Assembly (NCBI RefSeq): GCF_030268065.1 | Contig: NZ_BSDD01000002.1 | Location: 496,001-560,000 of the forward strand | Source: Geothrix rubra | Lineage (GTDB): Bacteria > Acidobacteriota > Holophagae > Holophagales > Holophagaceae | DNA: 64,000 nucleotides | Direction: 5' to 3' | Shown here: in pieces, positions 34,255 through 47,817 of the stretch | Position numbering within the stretch: the stretch's first letter is position 1 | Layout: every line of letters begins with the position of its first letter | Program-made: the position numbers and the translations under genes | Notes under the pieces: generated by a model | Databases searched by the model: none | Seen by the model: only the letters and a program-made list of their open reading frames with translations | What the model was told of the DNA's origin: nothing

Positions 34255-36855
34255 CTAAAGATCGAGCTTCGGCTGCTGGCCCCCCTCGTCGGGACCGGGG
34301 TGGCCCGCCTCGCTCTCGAGGAGATCCTCCTCCTCGTCCAGGGCCATGGCCGAGGCGTCGATCTTGGCCAGGCCGACCACCTTGTCCTGGGCGCTGGCCA
34401 GCTTGAGGAGGCTGACCCCCTGGGCGGCGCGGCCGGTCTTACGGACCTCGTCGATGAGGAAGCGGATGACCATGCCCTCCTGGCTGATGAGGAGGCAGCC
34501 CTCGCCGGGCTTGACCAGCTTGAAGCCCACCACCTGGCCGTTGCGGACGCCGGCGCGGATGTTGATGACGCCCGTGCCGCCCCGGCCCTGGAGCCGGTAG
34601 TCCTGGAGCAGGCTGCGCTTGCCGTAGCCCTTCTCGCAGACCGTGAGCAGCATGCCGTGGTCCTCGGTGCTCTCGTCGGGCTCCACGCCCTCCGGCAGGT
34701 CCGGCAGGGGGTCGGCCACCTCCATGTCCACGATGTGGTCGCCCTTGGCCAGCTTCATGCCGCGGACGCCCGTGGTGGCGCGGCCCGTGGCGCGGATGTC
34801 CTCCTCGGGGAAGCGGATGGCCTTGCCCTGGGCCGTGGCCAGGACGATCTGCTGGCTGCCCGTGGACCGGCGCACGGTGACCAGGGTGTTGCCGTCGTCG
34901 ATGTTGAGGGCGATGAGGCCGTTGGCCCGGATGTTGGCGTAGGCCGCCAGGCTGGACTTCTTCACCGTGCCGTCGCTGGTGGCGAAGACCAGGTTCTCGC
35001 CCTCGGGGAAGTCGCGGAGGGCCATGAGGGTGACCACGTTCTCCCCGTCCTTCAGGGAGATCAGGTTGCGGATGTGCTTGCCCCGGGTGGAGGCGGCGGC
35101 CTCGGGCAGGTCATAGACCTTGAGGGCGTACACGATGCCCTTGTCGGTGAAGGCCATGAGGGTGTCGTGGGCCTTGGTCATGAAGAGCTGCTCGACGAAG
35201 TCCTCGTCCTTGGTCTTCATGCCCACCTTGCCCTTCCCGCCGCGGCGCTGGCGGCGGTAGGCGGTGAGGTCGGTGCGCTTGATGTAGCCGGCCTTGGACA
35301 TGGTGACGACCATGGGATCGTCGGGGACCACATCCTCCATGCGGATCTCGCCGGAGTAGCCCACGATCTCCGTGCGGCGGTCCTCCCCGAACTGGTCCGC
35401 GACCTGCTGCAACTCCTCCTTGATGACCTTCAGGAGGAGCTTCTCGTCCTCCAGGATGGCGTGCAGGCGCTTGATGAGGGCCTCGATCTCGGCCAGCTCG
35501 GCCAGGATCTTGTCCCGCTCCAGGCCTGTGAGGCGCTGGAGGCGCATGTCCAGGATGGCCTGGGCCTGCAGGGCCGAGAGGCAGAGGCTGGGGTCCTTCT
35601 TGAGGGCCGCGGCGGTGGCGAAGGCGCCGGCCATGAGGCCGGCCCTGGCCTCCTCGGGGGTCTTGGCGGCCCGGATGAGCTTGATGACGGCATCCAGGTG
35701 GTCGAGGGCGATCTTCAGGCCCAGCAGGATGTGGTGCCGCTCCTCCGCCTTCTTCAACTGGAAGAGGGTGCGCCGGGTGACCACCTCGCGGCGGAAGCCG
35801 ATGAACTCCTGGAGGATCTCGCGCAGGGTGCAGATGCGGGGCTGGCCGTTCACGATGGCCAGCATGGTGATGGGGAAGCTGTTCTGGAGCTGGGTCTGCT
35901 GGTAGAGCTGGTTCAGGACGATGTCGCTGGGCTCGTTCTTCTTCAGCTCGACCACCAGCCGGATGCCCTCCCGGTCGGACTCGTCCCGCAGGTCGCTGAT
36001 GCCGTCGATCTTCTTGTCCCGGACCAGCTCGGCGATCTTCTCGATGAGGGTGGCCTTGTTCACCTGGTAGGGTAGCTCGGTGAAGACCAGCTGCTCCCGG
36101 TCGCCTGCCCGCTTGATCTGCTCCACGTGGGACTTGGCCCGCACCACGCAGCGGCCGCGGCCGGTGCGGTAGGCCTCGACCACGCCCTCGGTGCCCAGCA
36201 TGAGGCCCCCGCCGGGGAAGTCGGGGCCCTGGATGTGGGTCATGAGCACGTCCAGGCCGATCTCGGGGTGGTCGATGAGGGCCATGAGGGCGCCGCAGCA
36301 CTCCCGCAGGTTGTGGGGGGGGATGCTGGTGGCCATGCCCACGGCGATGCCCTGGGCGCCGTTGATGAGGAGGTTCGGGAAGCGGGCCGGCAGGACGAGG
36401 GGCTCCTCCAGGCTGCCGTCGTAGTTGGGCCCGAAGTCCACGGTCTCCTGGTCGATGTCCCCCATGAGCTCGTTGGAGAGCCGGGAGAGCCGGGCCTCGG
36501 TGTAGCGCATGGCCGCCGCGGAATCGCCGTCGATGGACCCGAAGTTCCCCTGCCCGTCCACCAGGACGTGGCGCATGGAGAAGGGCTGCGCCATGCGCAC
36601 CATGGTGTCGTAGATGGCCGAGTCGCCGTGGGGGTGGTACTTACCCATCACGTCGCCCACGGTGCGGGCGGACTTCTTGTAGGCCCGGTTCCACTCGTTC
36701 CCGGACTCCTTCATGGCGTAGAGCACGCGCCGGTGCACGGGCTTGAGGCCGTCGCGGACATCGGGCAGGGCCCGGCCCACGATGACGCTCATGGCGTAGT
36801 CCAGGTAGGACTTCCGCATTTCCTTTTCGATTTCCAGGGGCTCGATTCGACTCAT
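34255..36855 (-). CDS. gyrA: DNA gyrase subunit A
   Basis: GyrA (866 aa) carries the DNA cleavage-religation activity. The catalytic tyrosine is Y118 in [12 protein letters not shown]. The quinolone-region [10 protein letters not shown] keeps the usual Ser79 and Asp83. The C-terminal beta-pinwheel repeats include RRGGKGKVG (GyrA box QRRGGKG). It runs away from the origin behind gyrB, 54 bp apart, with a parS-like site in the gap. Confidence 0.97.
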   Translation of the reverse strand: MSRIEPLEIEKEMRKSYLDYAMSVIVGRALPDVRDGLKPVHRRVLYAMKESGNEWNRAYKKSARTVGDVMGKYHPHGDSAIYDTMVRMAQPFSMRHVLVDGQGNFGSIDGDSAAAMRYTEARLSRLSNELMGDIDQETVDFGPNYDGSLEEPLVLPARFPNLLINGAQGIAVGMATSIPPHNLRECCGALMALIDHPEIGLDVLMTHIQGPDFPGGGLMLGTEGVVEAYRTGRGRCVVRAKSHVEQIKRAGDREQLVFTELPYQVNKATLIEKIAELVRDKKIDGISDLRDESDREGIRLVVELKKNEPSDIVLNQLYQQTQLQNSFPITMLAIVNGQPRICTLREILQEFIGFRREVVTRRTLFQLKKAEERHHILLGLKIALDHLDAVIKLIRAAKTPEEARAGLMAGAFATAAALKKDPSLCLSALQAQAILDMRLQRLTGLERDKILAELAEIEALIKRLHAILEDEKLLLKVIKEELQQVADQFGEDRRTEIVGYSGEIRMEDVVPDDPMVVTMSKAGYIKRTDLTAYRRQRRGGKGKVGMKTKDEDFVEQLFMTKAHDTLMAFTDKGIVYALKVYDLPEAAASTRGKHIRNLISLKDGENVVTLMALRDFPEGENLVFATSDGTVKKSSLAAYANIRANGLIALNIDDGNTLVTVRRSTGSQQIVLATAQGKAIRFPEEDIRATGRATTGVRGMKLAKGDHIVDMEVADPLPDLPEGVEPDESTEDHGMLLTVCEKGYGKRSLLQDYRLQGRGGTGVINIRAGVRNGQVVGFKLVKPGEGCLLISQEGMVIRFLIDEVRKTGRAAQGVSLLKLASAQDKVVGLAKIDASAMALDEEEDLLESEAGHPGPDEGGQQPKLDL

Positions 36856-36867
36856 GTCACTTCCGAT

Positions 36868-36881
36868 GTTCTACGTGGAAC
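36868..36881. other. parS-like ParB binding site (one mismatch) between gyrB and gyrA
   Basis: GTTCTACGTGGAAC keeps the ACGTGGAAC half and has one change in the other arm relative to GTTCCACGTGGAAC. It lies in the gyrB-gyrA gap. Confidence 0.7.
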
Positions 36882-36909
36882 GCGATTCGACATCTTGGGG
36901 ATGCGGAAC

Positions 36910-40636
<3,727 letters not shown>

Positions 40637-40851
40637 GAATCACCCTTGATGATGCTGAGGACGGGCGGTGCCTGTGGATTGGAGCGTCAAAGCCCTATCT
40701 TAACGGAGTTTTCCGGGCCGCGGCAGCCTGCGGGAACGGTGTCCAGGACGGTGGATTCCTCGCCCCGGGGAGGGCCCGTCCCGGGGGATGGGCGGCGCTG
40801 TGGACAGCGGGGGTGTGGAGCGCTGCGGATTGTCCTGCAAGGTGAGGCTGG
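40637..40851. other. dnaA-dnaN intergenic region, candidate oriC
   Basis: A 215-bp gap with three same-direction sequences close to the DnaA box (read on the plus strand as TGTGGATAA): TGTGGATTG (40673-40681), TGTGGACAG (40801-40809) and TGTGGAGCG (40816-40824). A short AT-richer run, CTATCTTAACGGAGTTTTCC, at about 40694-40713 could unwind. Gene order, flipping of gene direction at dnaA/rpmH and nearby parS sites support an origin here. The boxes are imperfect, so the exact origin is not certain. Confidence 0.6.
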
Positions 40852-42228
40852 TCAATGGATGCTGTTCAGCAGGGCCTGGACCATCCTGTGGAATTCCTGA
40901 TCCCGGGTCATGCGCTGCTTCACGGAGTCGATGGCGTTCATGACGGTGGAGTGGTGCATGTTGAAGGACCGCCCGATGTCCGTGAAGGGCAGCGAGGCGA
41001 TCTCCCGGGCCAGGTACATGGCCACCTGGCGGGGGACCATGATGGTCTGCTGGCGGGAGCGCTTCTTCATGAGGTCCACGAAGGGCACGTTGAAGGTCTC
41101 CGCCGTCATCCGGTAGATCCGCTCCGGCGGGATGGCGGCCGTGGGCTCCTCCCCGCTCTGCCCCTGGAAGGCCGCATGGGCCACCTCCAGGGTGGGCGGC
41201 ACGCCGATGAGGCTCGCCTGGAAGATCACGCGGGTGAGGAAGCCCTCCAGGTCCCGGACGCTGCCCTTGGCCTTGTGGGCGATGAAGGTGAGGACGTCCT
41301 CGGGGACGGACGGGAGGCCCTTGAAGTCCGCGTCCTCCAGCTTCTTCTTCAGGATGGCGATGCGGGTCTCGAAGTCCGGCGGCTGGATGTCCGCCGTGAG
41401 CCCCCACTTGAAGCGGGTGATGAGGCGCTCGTGGCAGCCCTCCAGGCGCTGGGGCGGCTTGTCCGAGGTGAGGATGATCTGCTTCCCGTGCTGGAGCAGG
41501 TACTCGAGGATGTAGAAGATCTCCTCCTGGGTGCGCTCCATCTTCCCCAGCGTCTGCACGTCGTCCAGCAGCAGCACGTCGTTCTGCTGGTACTTCTTCC
41601 GCATGGGCTCGGTGTTCCGGGCCTTGATGGCCACGGTGAGCTCGTTGAAGAAGTTGTCCACCTTGAGGTAGGCCACCCGCAGCTCCGGATGCCGGACCTG
41701 GATCTCCTTGCCGATGCCCACCATGAGGTGGGTCTTCCCCAGGCCCGCCCCCCCGTAGATGAAGAGGGGGTTCATGTTGAGGGGAGTGGCGGCCTTGCCG
41801 TAGTTGTCGGCCACGGCCTTGGCCGCGGCGAAGGCCAGCTGGCTTCCGGGCCCCACCACGAAGCGGTCCAGGGTGTAGCGGTGGAACAGGTGGGGGAAGG
41901 CCACGGCGGGCTCGGAGGAGCCGGCCGATGCGAGGGGCGCGGGGCGGGCCGCGGCCTTGGGCGCCACCGTGCCGGTGCCGGAGACCTGGAAGACCAGCCG
42001 GAGGTCGCCGAGGCCGCCCTGGGCCAGGGCGTCGTTGAACTCCTCGGGGAGCTGCTGCTCGATCCAGAGCTTGGCGGCGGGGCTCGGCACCTGGATCCAC
42101 AGCGCGTCCTCCTCCAGGCGCAGCGGCTGGCAGGGGACGATCCACTCCCTGAAGCTGGCCTCGGGGAGCTGCTTGGACAGTCCCTGTCGGATGGTCTCCC
42201 AGAGGGCGTCGGGATCGGGGGTGGGCAT
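40852..42228 (-). CDS. dnaA: Chromosomal replication initiator DnaA
   Basis: DnaA (458 aa) binds the origin and opens it. Domain I is at about 1-80, followed by a short Ala/Pro linker. The AAA+ domain has Walker A GGAGLGKTH and Walker B LLLDDVQ. Domain IV carries the DNA-binding signature HHSTVMNAIDSV. ATG 42228 was chosen because the domain I start MPTPDPDALWETIRQGLSKQ follows GGTGA. Longer in-frame starts would overlap the rpmH leader. Confidence 0.97.
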   Translation of the reverse strand: MPTPDPDALWETIRQGLSKQLPEASFREWIVPCQPLRLEEDALWIQVPSPAAKLWIEQQLPEEFNDALAQGGLGDLRLVFQVSGTGTVAPKAAARPAPLASAGSSEPAVAFPHLFHRYTLDRFVVGPGSQLAFAAAKAVADNYGKAATPLNMNPLFIYGGAGLGKTHLMVGIGKEIQVRHPELRVAYLKVDNFFNELTVAIKARNTEPMRKKYQQNDVLLLDDVQTLGKMERTQEEIFYILEYLLQHGKQIILTSDKPPQRLEGCHERLITRFKWGLTADIQPPDFETRIAILKKKLEDADFKGLPSVPEDVLTFIAHKAKGSVRDLEGFLTRVIFQASLIGVPPTLEVAHAAFQGQSGEEPTAAIPPERIYRMTAETFNVPFVDLMKKRSRQQTIMVPRQVAMYLAREIASLPFTDIGRSFNMHHSTVMNAIDSVKQRMTRDQEFHRMVQALLNSIH

Positions 42229-42371
42229 GGATTCACCAGGAACGGCAGGGCGGGGACGACGGGACGCGACACGCCTCACGCCGGGGCGCTTCGCGCCGGG
42301 GGCCTCGCCTGGCCTGCGGGGGGGATCCCAATCTAGCACCACGGGAGGGGGATGGAAGGCCAGAAACGCCC

Positions 42372-42400
42372 TTGAGCGGGACAGCCGGGACTGATAGGCT
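42372..42400 (+). promoter_or_regulatory. Promoter of the rpmH-rnpA-yidC operon
   Basis: TTGAGC (42372-42377), 17-bp spacer, TAGGCT (42395-42400), 46 bp before rpmH. It sits in the 217-bp divergent gap between dnaA and rpmH. I found no DnaA boxes in that gap. Confidence 0.55.
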
Positions 42401-42445
42401 CGAAGGTTCGTCCTCCTCCCCGGGAGGGGACCCCGAGGTGGAACC

Positions 42446-42580
42446 ATGAAGCGTACCTTCCAGCCGAACAATCGCCGCCGGGCCAAGACCCACGGCTTCC
42501 TCAGCCGCATGAAGACCAAGAACGGCCGCCTGGTGCTCAAGCGCCGCCGCGCCAAGGGCCGCCACCTCCTGGCGGTCTGA
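42446..42580 (+). CDS. rpmH: 50S ribosomal protein L34
   Basis: L34 is 44 aa, highly basic and canonical ([18 protein letters not shown] ... [11 protein letters not shown]). GAGGTGG precedes the ATG. It is the first gene of the rightward origin operon and is followed after 25 bp by rnpA. Confidence 0.97.
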   Translation: MKRTFQPNNRRRAKTHGFLSRMKTKNGRLVLKRRRAKGRHLLAV

Positions 42581-42605
42581 ACCCAGGCCGCCTGGGTTCC
42601 GTCCC

Positions 42606-42971
42606 GTGATCTTCAAGGGCCGCTTCCGGACCGTCCGGCACACGGATCATGCGGTTCCCTCCGCCCTGCCCCGGCCGTTGCTGGGGCAGGACGCGTTGCT
42701 CGACATCCGGGCCTGGCGTCTCCAGGGGGCTGAGCTGCCCCTGCTGCTGGTCACGACCTCCCGGAAATCCGGACCGGCGGTGCGCCGCAACCGGTTCCGG
42801 CGCCGCGTCCGGATGGCCTTCCTGAGTGTGGGCACCGGCCTCCAGGCCCCCTGGGTGGTCTGGATCCGCCCCCTCCGCAAGGGTCCGCCCCTCGACCGCC
42901 TCTCCATCCAGGACATCGAGGGCCAGCTGCGGCTGGCCCTGCGCCGTCTCGCACCCACGGGCCAACCATGA
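42606..42971 (+). CDS. rnpA: Ribonuclease P protein component
   Basis: RnpA (121 aa) is the protein cofactor of RNase P, which matures tRNA 5' ends. The RNR-type basic motif is VRRNRFRRRVRMAF (about 58-71). TTSRKSGPAVRRN matches the conserved beta-strand and helix. The start is GTG 42606, followed by IFKGRFRTV. The stop overlaps the yidC start (ATGA). No yidD gene lies between rnpA and yidC, although that is frequent elsewhere. Confidence 0.92.
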   Translation: MIFKGRFRTVRHTDHAVPSALPRPLLGQDALLDIRAWRLQGAELPLLLVTTSRKSGPAVRRNRFRRRVRMAFLSVGTGLQAPWVVWIRPLRKGPPLDRLSIQDIEGQLRLALRRLAPTGQP

Positions 42972-44515
42972 GCAACCGCAACGTCCTTCTGTTCATCCTG
43001 GGAACCCTGGTCCTCTTCGGCGGCCAGATCTGGCTCACCTCCCGGTACACCAAGCCGGTGAAGGCCCCCGTGGCCGTCGAGCAGACCCAGGCGGCCCCGG
43101 CATCCCCCGCGCCCGCGCAGGCGGCGCCCGCCGTGCCCGCGGCCGCGGCCCAGGCCGGCCCCGCTGCGCCCACCGCGGACCTTTCCGCCACCCACACCAC
43201 CACCACGGCCGACCTGACGCTCACCTGGCAGGTGGCCACGGGCGCGCTGAAGCAGGCCGTGTGGCGCCAGGACGGCACCCTGTTCTTCCCCGGGGACTTC
43301 CCCGGGGTGGGCGGCGTGCGGGGAACGGCCTTCCAGTCCGTCCACGAGGAGGCCGGGGCGGAGGCCGTCACGGTCGTATTCGAGAACGCCCAGGGCGCCC
43401 GGCTCGCGTACCGGGTCCCCCGGCACGGCAGCACCCTGTCCCTGGCGGGTGTCCTGCCCCAGGGCGCACGCCTCCAGCTCGTGACCCTGCCCGCGGACCT
43501 GAAGCCCGTGGAGCACCTGGGCCGGGTCTTCACCCTCACGGACCGGAAGATCGAGGCGGTCACCTGGCTCGACATCCTGCACGATCCCTTCTTCAGCTTC
43601 CTGGGGGCCAAGCGGAAGGTCCTTCCCCCCGCGGAGTCCCGCCTGGGCCTGGATGCCGGGCTGGATCCGGACCCCAAGGCCCAGCGCAACCACTACTTCG
43701 CGGCCCTCTGGAAGCTGCCCAGCGTGGCCGGACGGGATGAGTCGGGCTACTCGCTGACCCCGGAGGGCGGCCGCCTCGCCGCCGACCTCTACCTGGGCCC
43801 CAAGCAGGCCGCCCCGCTGGAGGCCTTCGAGAAGCCCTTCACCCGGGTCATCGACTACGGCTTCTTCGGTGCCGTGGCCCAGCTGTTCTTCTGGGTGCTC
43901 CAGAAGCTCCACGCCGTCATCGGGAACTGGGGCTGGGCCATCATCCTGTTCACGCTGATCCTCCGCGCCGTCACCTGGCAGCTGAACAGCAAGCAGATCG
44001 TCTCGATGCTGCGGATGAAGGACTTCGAGCCCCACCAGAAGGCCCTGCAGGCCCGCTACGAGAAGTTCGGCAACGACATGACGAAGAAGGCCGAGATGCA
44101 GAAGGAGCTCATGGCGCTCTACAAGAAGAACGGCCACAATCCCATGGGCGGCTGCCTGCCCATGCTGCTCCAGATGCCCGTCTTCCTGGCCTTCTGGTCC
44201 ATGCTGAACGCCGTGTTCGAGCTGCGCCACGCGCCCTTCTTCGGCTGGATCCACGACCTGTCCGTGCACGACCCCTTCTACGTCTACCCGGTGCTGATGG
44301 GGGCCTCCATGTTCGTGCAGCAGGCCATGACGCCCGCCACCGGGGACCCGGCCCAGCGCAAGATGATGATGATCCTCATGCCCGTGATGATGATGGTGAT
44401 GTTCGCCAAGCTGCCCGTGGGCGTGATCATCTACTACTTCGCCTCGAACCTCATCGGCATCGCCCAGACCTGGTGGGTGAAGCGGAACTACGTGCCCCAG
44501 CCCATCGAGGTGTGA
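42968..44515 (+). CDS. yidC: Membrane protein insertase YidC
   Basis: YidC (515 aa) inserts membrane proteins with or without SecYEG. The N-terminal helix (NVLLFILGTLVLFGGQIW), an Ala/Pro linker (about 38-75) and a periplasmic beta-sandwich domain (about 80-295) are followed by five C-terminal helices containing GWAIILFTLILRAVTWQLNSKQ and GGCLPMLLQMPVFLAFWSMLN. The positively charged groove arginine is in LILRAVTW. It is coupled to rnpA and followed by the jag-like gene. Confidence 0.96.
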   Translation: MSNRNVLLFILGTLVLFGGQIWLTSRYTKPVKAPVAVEQTQAAPASPAPAQAAPAVPAAAAQAGPAAPTADLSATHTTTTADLTLTWQVATGALKQAVWRQDGTLFFPGDFPGVGGVRGTAFQSVHEEAGAEAVTVVFENAQGARLAYRVPRHGSTLSLAGVLPQGARLQLVTLPADLKPVEHLGRVFTLTDRKIEAVTWLDILHDPFFSFLGAKRKVLPPAESRLGLDAGLDPDPKAQRNHYFAALWKLPSVAGRDESGYSLTPEGGRLAADLYLGPKQAAPLEAFEKPFTRVIDYGFFGAVAQLFFWVLQKLHAVIGNWGWAIILFTLILRAVTWQLNSKQIVSMLRMKDFEPHQKALQARYEKFGNDMTKKAEMQKELMALYKKNGHNPMGGCLPMLLQMPVFLAFWSMLNAVFELRHAPFFGWIHDLSVHDPFYVYPVLMGASMFVQQAMTPATGDPAQRKMMMILMPVMMMVMFAKLPVGVIIYYFASNLIGIAQTWWVKRNYVPQPIEV

Positions 44516-44525
44516 GGAGGTCCCC

Positions 44526-44990
44526 ATGCGGAAGCAGCACGCCAGCCTGGACGCCGTGCCTGACCTGATCGCCCGCTGGACGGGCCTGCTGGGCCTCAAG
44601 ACGGAGGCCCGGTACCAGCCCTCCGGGGACGAGGAGGCCTTCCCCAACCGCCTGCTGATCACGGGTCCCGACGCCGACTGGCTGGCCGCCAGCCGCGGCC
44701 AGGCCCTCGACGCCCTCCAGTTCCTCGTGCACGAGGCCCAGGGCGAGCGGGAGGACACGAAGCTGGCCTACCTGGACGTGAAGGGCGCCCGCCTCTTCCG
44801 CATGCAGGAGGTCATGGCCATGGGCCGCCTGGCCGCCGAGCGGGCCCGGGAGCTGGGCAGCCACACCCTGGGCGCCCTCAGCCCCCGGGAGCGGCGCTGG
44901 GTGCACCTGGTGGTCTCCCGGGAGGAGGGCCTGGGCACCGAGAGCGAGGGGACGGGCACCTTCAAGCCCGTGAGGGTCTTCCGCAAGTAG
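44526..44990 (+). CDS. jag: Jag/KhpB-like KH-R3H RNA-binding protein, N-terminally short
   Basis: A 154-aa protein: a KH domain (about 10-90, with NRLLITGPDADWLAASRGQALDALQFLVHEA) and an R3H motif (LSPRERRWVHLVVSR, with R and H five apart). It lacks the Jag_N domain found in Firmicutes proteins. It binds RNA and is normally linked to cell-wall and sRNA functions. Position after yidC is standard. AGGAGG lies before the start. Confidence 0.9.
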   Translation: MRKQHASLDAVPDLIARWTGLLGLKTEARYQPSGDEEAFPNRLLITGPDADWLAASRGQALDALQFLVHEAQGEREDTKLAYLDVKGARLFRMQEVMAMGRLAAERARELGSHTLGALSPRERRWVHLVVSREEGLGTESEGTGTFKPVRVFRK

Positions 44991-45006
44991 CCGGTACACT
45001 GCCGGC

Positions 45007-46323
45007 GTGGTCCACGACCCCGATCCCATCTGTGCCCCCGCCACGCCGCTCCTGCCCTCGGCGGTGGCCGTGGTGCGCGTGTCGGGCCCCGGGCTGGCCG
45101 ACCGGCTGGCACCGCTCGTGGCCCTGCCCCCGCCGCGCCGCGCCGCGGTCCGGACCCTGGCCTGGGACGGATTCCGGGAGCAGGCCCTGGTGCTCTTCTT
45201 CCCCGCCCCCGCCAGCTACACGGGCGAGGACGTCGCGGAACTCCAGGTCCACGGGAACCCCCTCCTGGTCCAGCGGCTCCTGGCCCAGCTGGGCACCCTG
45301 GGCATCCGCCTGGCGGAGCCCGGGGAGTTCACCCGCCGGGCCCTCCTGAACGGCCGGCAGGGCCTCCTGGAGGTGGAGGCCCTCCGCGACCTGGTGGGGG
45401 CGGAGACGGACACCCAGATCCGCCTGGCCCAGGCCCGGGCCGGGGCGCTGCCCCCCTGGATCCTGGAGGCCCGGGCCACCCTGGCCCCCTGGATGGCCAG
45501 GGCCGAGGCCGCGGTGGACTACGGGGAGGAGGAGGACATTTCCTTTGATTTCAAGAACATGAAGCGGGACCTGGCCCCCCTCCGGACGCGGTTCCACGTG
45601 GAACACCGCCGGGCCCGGGCCGCCAGCCACCTGCGGGACGGCCTGCGCCTGGCCCTCGCCGGGCGACCCAACGCGGGGAAGAGCACCCTCTTCAACGCCC
45701 TGGCCGGGGAGGACCGGGCCATCGTCACCGAGATCCCCGGCACCACCCGGGATGTCCTGGAGGTCCGCTGCGAGTGGCGGGGCCTCCCCCTCCGCCTCTT
45801 CGACACCGCCGGCCTCCGGGACACGGAGGATCCCGTGGAGCGCCTGGGGGTGGCCCGGGTGCGCCCGGTGCTGGAGGCCGCCGACCTGGTGCTGCACCTG
45901 GTGCCCCCCGGCGAGGGGACGGCCGATCCGGCCTTGGACGAGGCCCTGGCCCCCTTCGCCGGCAAGGTGGCGGTGGTGCGGACCATGGGGGACCTGCCCG
46001 GAGCCACCCCGGCAGGCGCCGTCGTCGTGTCCGCCCTCGCGGGGGACCTGGATGCCCTGGAGAGCCTCCTGAAGGAGCGGGTCCTCGGGGGCCTGGCGCC
46101 CGACGCCTGCCTGGGGGCCCTGGCCACGGGGCGGCAGGTGGCGCTGCTCGAGGAGCTGGCGCGCCAGGTCGAGCTGCTCCTGGAACTCGCGCCCGGCGGT
46201 CCGCCGGAGCTGCCCGCCTCCCTCCTCCAGGGGGCCTGGGGGCTCCTGGCCCGCCTCACGGGGGAGGATCGGGCGGAGAGCGCCCTGGACCAGGTGTTCA
46301 GCGGATTCTGTCTGGGGAAGTAG
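45007..46323 (+). CDS. mnmE: tRNA modification GTPase MnmE
   Basis: MnmE (438 aa) with MnmG makes the 5-carboxymethylaminomethyl group on wobble uridine. The N-terminal folate domain (1-120), helical domain and G domain are visible: GRPNAGKSTLF (G1), PGTTRD (G2 region), DTAGLRD (G3), C-terminal FCLGK (the C[x]GK signature). The usual guanine-specificity motif NKxD is replaced by RTMGD in VAVVRTMGDLPG. A parS palindrome (45591-45604) is embedded in the coding sequence as FHVEH. Start GTG 45007. Confidence 0.93.
   Translation: MVHDPDPICAPATPLLPSAVAVVRVSGPGLADRLAPLVALPPPRRAAVRTLAWDGFREQALVLFFPAPASYTGEDVAELQVHGNPLLVQRLLAQLGTLGIRLAEPGEFTRRALLNGRQGLLEVEALRDLVGAETDTQIRLAQARAGALPPWILEARATLAPWMARAEAAVDYGEEEDISFDFKNMKRDLAPLRTRFHVEHRRARAASHLRDGLRLALAGRPNAGKSTLFNALAGEDRAIVTEIPGTTRDVLEVRCEWRGLPLRLFDTAGLRDTEDPVERLGVARVRPVLEAADLVLHLVPPGEGTADPALDEALAPFAGKVAVVRTMGDLPGATPAGAVVVSALAGDLDALESLLKERVLGGLAPDACLGALATGRQVALLEELARQVELLLELAPGGPPELPASLLQGAWGLLARLTGEDRAESALDQVFSGFCLGK
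45591..45604. other. parS site (perfect ParB palindrome) inside mnmE
   Basis: GTTCCACGTGGAAC is a perfect 14-bp palindrome matching the consensus core of bacterial parS. It encodes the residues FHVE in mnmE, in a region of the protein that tolerates variation. Confidence 0.85.
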
Positions 46324-46336
46324 GATCGGGAGCGTC

Positions 46337-47797
46337 ATGCAGCCAGGGTTGGAAGCCATCATCGGTCTCGAGGTCCACGTCCAGCTCCGGACGCGGACCA
46401 AGCTCTTCTGCGCCTGCCGGAACGCCTACGGGGCCCCGCCCAACAGCCTCACCTGCCCCGTCTGCCTGGGCCTTCCCGGCGCCCTCCCCGCCCTCAACGG
46501 CGAGGCCGTGCGCATGGCCCTGCTCCTGGGGGCGGCCCTGGAGGCGCGGATCCAGCCCCTCAGCACCTTCTACCGGAAGCAGTACGTCTACCCCGACCTG
46601 CCCAAGGGCTACCAGATCACCCAGGGGCCCGTGGCCCTGGTGGAGGGCGGGATCCTGGAGATCCCCGGCGATCCTGCGGTGAGGGGGGCGGAAGGGCCCT
46701 TGCGGGCGCGGATCGAGCGGGCCCACCTGGAGGAGGACGCCGGCAAGAGCAGCCACGACCAGGGCGAGGCCATCAGCCTTGTGGACCTGAACCGGGCCGG
46801 GGTGCCCCTCCTGGAGATCGTGGGGGCCCCGGATCTGCGGAGCCCCCAGGAGGCCTCGGACTACCTGAAGGCCCTCCACCGACTCGTGGTCTTCCTGGGC
46901 ATCTGCGACGGCAACCTGGAGGAGGGCAGCTTCCGCTGCGACGCCAACGTCTCGGTCCGGCCCGCCGGCGCGGCGGCCTTCGGCACCCGGGTGGAGATCA
47001 AGAACCTCAACTCCTTCCGTTTCGTGAAGCAGGCCCTGGCCTTCGAGATCGGCCGGCAGGCCGCCGCCCTGGCCCGGGGCGAGGCCGTGGTCCAGGAGAC
47101 CCGGGGCTGGGACGCGGCCGCCGGGGCGACCCGGGCCCAGCGGACGAAAGAGGCGGCCATGGACTACCGCTTCTTCCCGGAGCCGGACCTCCCTCCCCTC
47201 GCCGTGGCTCCGGAGGAGGCGGCCGCGGCCCGGGCCGCCCTGCCCGAGCTGCCGGAGGCGCGGATCCGCCGCTACCAGGGGGAGACGGGCCTGTCCCGCG
47301 AGGAGGTCCTCACCCTGATGCAGAGCCCCGCCTTCGCCGACTGCTTCGAGGCCGTGGCCAGGACCAGCGGCCAGCCCCGGGCCGCCGCGACCTGGATGCT
47401 GGGGGACGTGAGCCGGGTCCTGAACGGGCGGGGCCTGGACCTGGCGGGGCTGGGCCTGGCCCCGGAGTCCCTGGGGGAACTGGTCCGCCTCGTGGCCGAG
47501 GGGAAGGTGGGCCTGGGGGCGGCCCGGGAGGTCGTCTTCCCCGCGCTCCTGGCTGGGGAGGGCCCGGCCGGGGAGATCGTGGCCCGGAAGGGTCTCGCGC
47601 TCGAGGCGGATCCCGGGGCCCTGGCCGCCCAGGTGGAAGCTGTCCTCGCCGCCCATCCGGACGTGGTGGCCCAGGTCCGAGGAGGCCGCACCAGCCTCAA
47701 GGGTTTCCTGGTGGGCCAGGTCCTGAAGGCCGGCGGGGGGAAGCTGGATCCGAAGGCCGTGACCCGCGCCCTCGACGAGGTCCTCGCCAAATCCTGA
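46337..47797 (+). CDS. gatB: Aspartyl/glutamyl-tRNA amidotransferase subunit B
   Basis: GatB (486 aa) is the tRNA-binding and kinase-like subunit of GatCAB. IIGLEVHVQLRTRTKLFC and YPDLPKGYQITQ are canonical. EEGSFRCDANVSVRPAG and the C-terminal YqeY-like tail (about 340-486) complete it. gatA and gatC are not in the window. It lies 13 bp after mnmE. Confidence 0.96.
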   Translation: MQPGLEAIIGLEVHVQLRTRTKLFCACRNAYGAPPNSLTCPVCLGLPGALPALNGEAVRMALLLGAALEARIQPLSTFYRKQYVYPDLPKGYQITQGPVALVEGGILEIPGDPAVRGAEGPLRARIERAHLEEDAGKSSHDQGEAISLVDLNRAGVPLLEIVGAPDLRSPQEASDYLKALHRLVVFLGICDGNLEEGSFRCDANVSVRPAGAAAFGTRVEIKNLNSFRFVKQALAFEIGRQAAALARGEAVVQETRGWDAAAGATRAQRTKEAAMDYRFFPEPDLPPLAVAPEEAAAARAALPELPEARIRRYQGETGLSREEVLTLMQSPAFADCFEAVARTSGQPRAAATWMLGDVSRVLNGRGLDLAGLGLAPESLGELVRLVAEGKVGLGAAREVVFPALLAGEGPAGEIVARKGLALEADPGALAAQVEAVLAAHPDVVAQVRGGRTSLKGFLVGQVLKAGGGKLDPKAVTRALDEVLAKS

Positions 47798-47817
47798 GGG
47801 CCACCCCATCCTGGGGC

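Noticed and set aside
40748-40758. GGTGGATTC as a fourth DnaA box
   Set aside because: It lacks the TGTGGA core (only GGTGGA) and matches too few positions.
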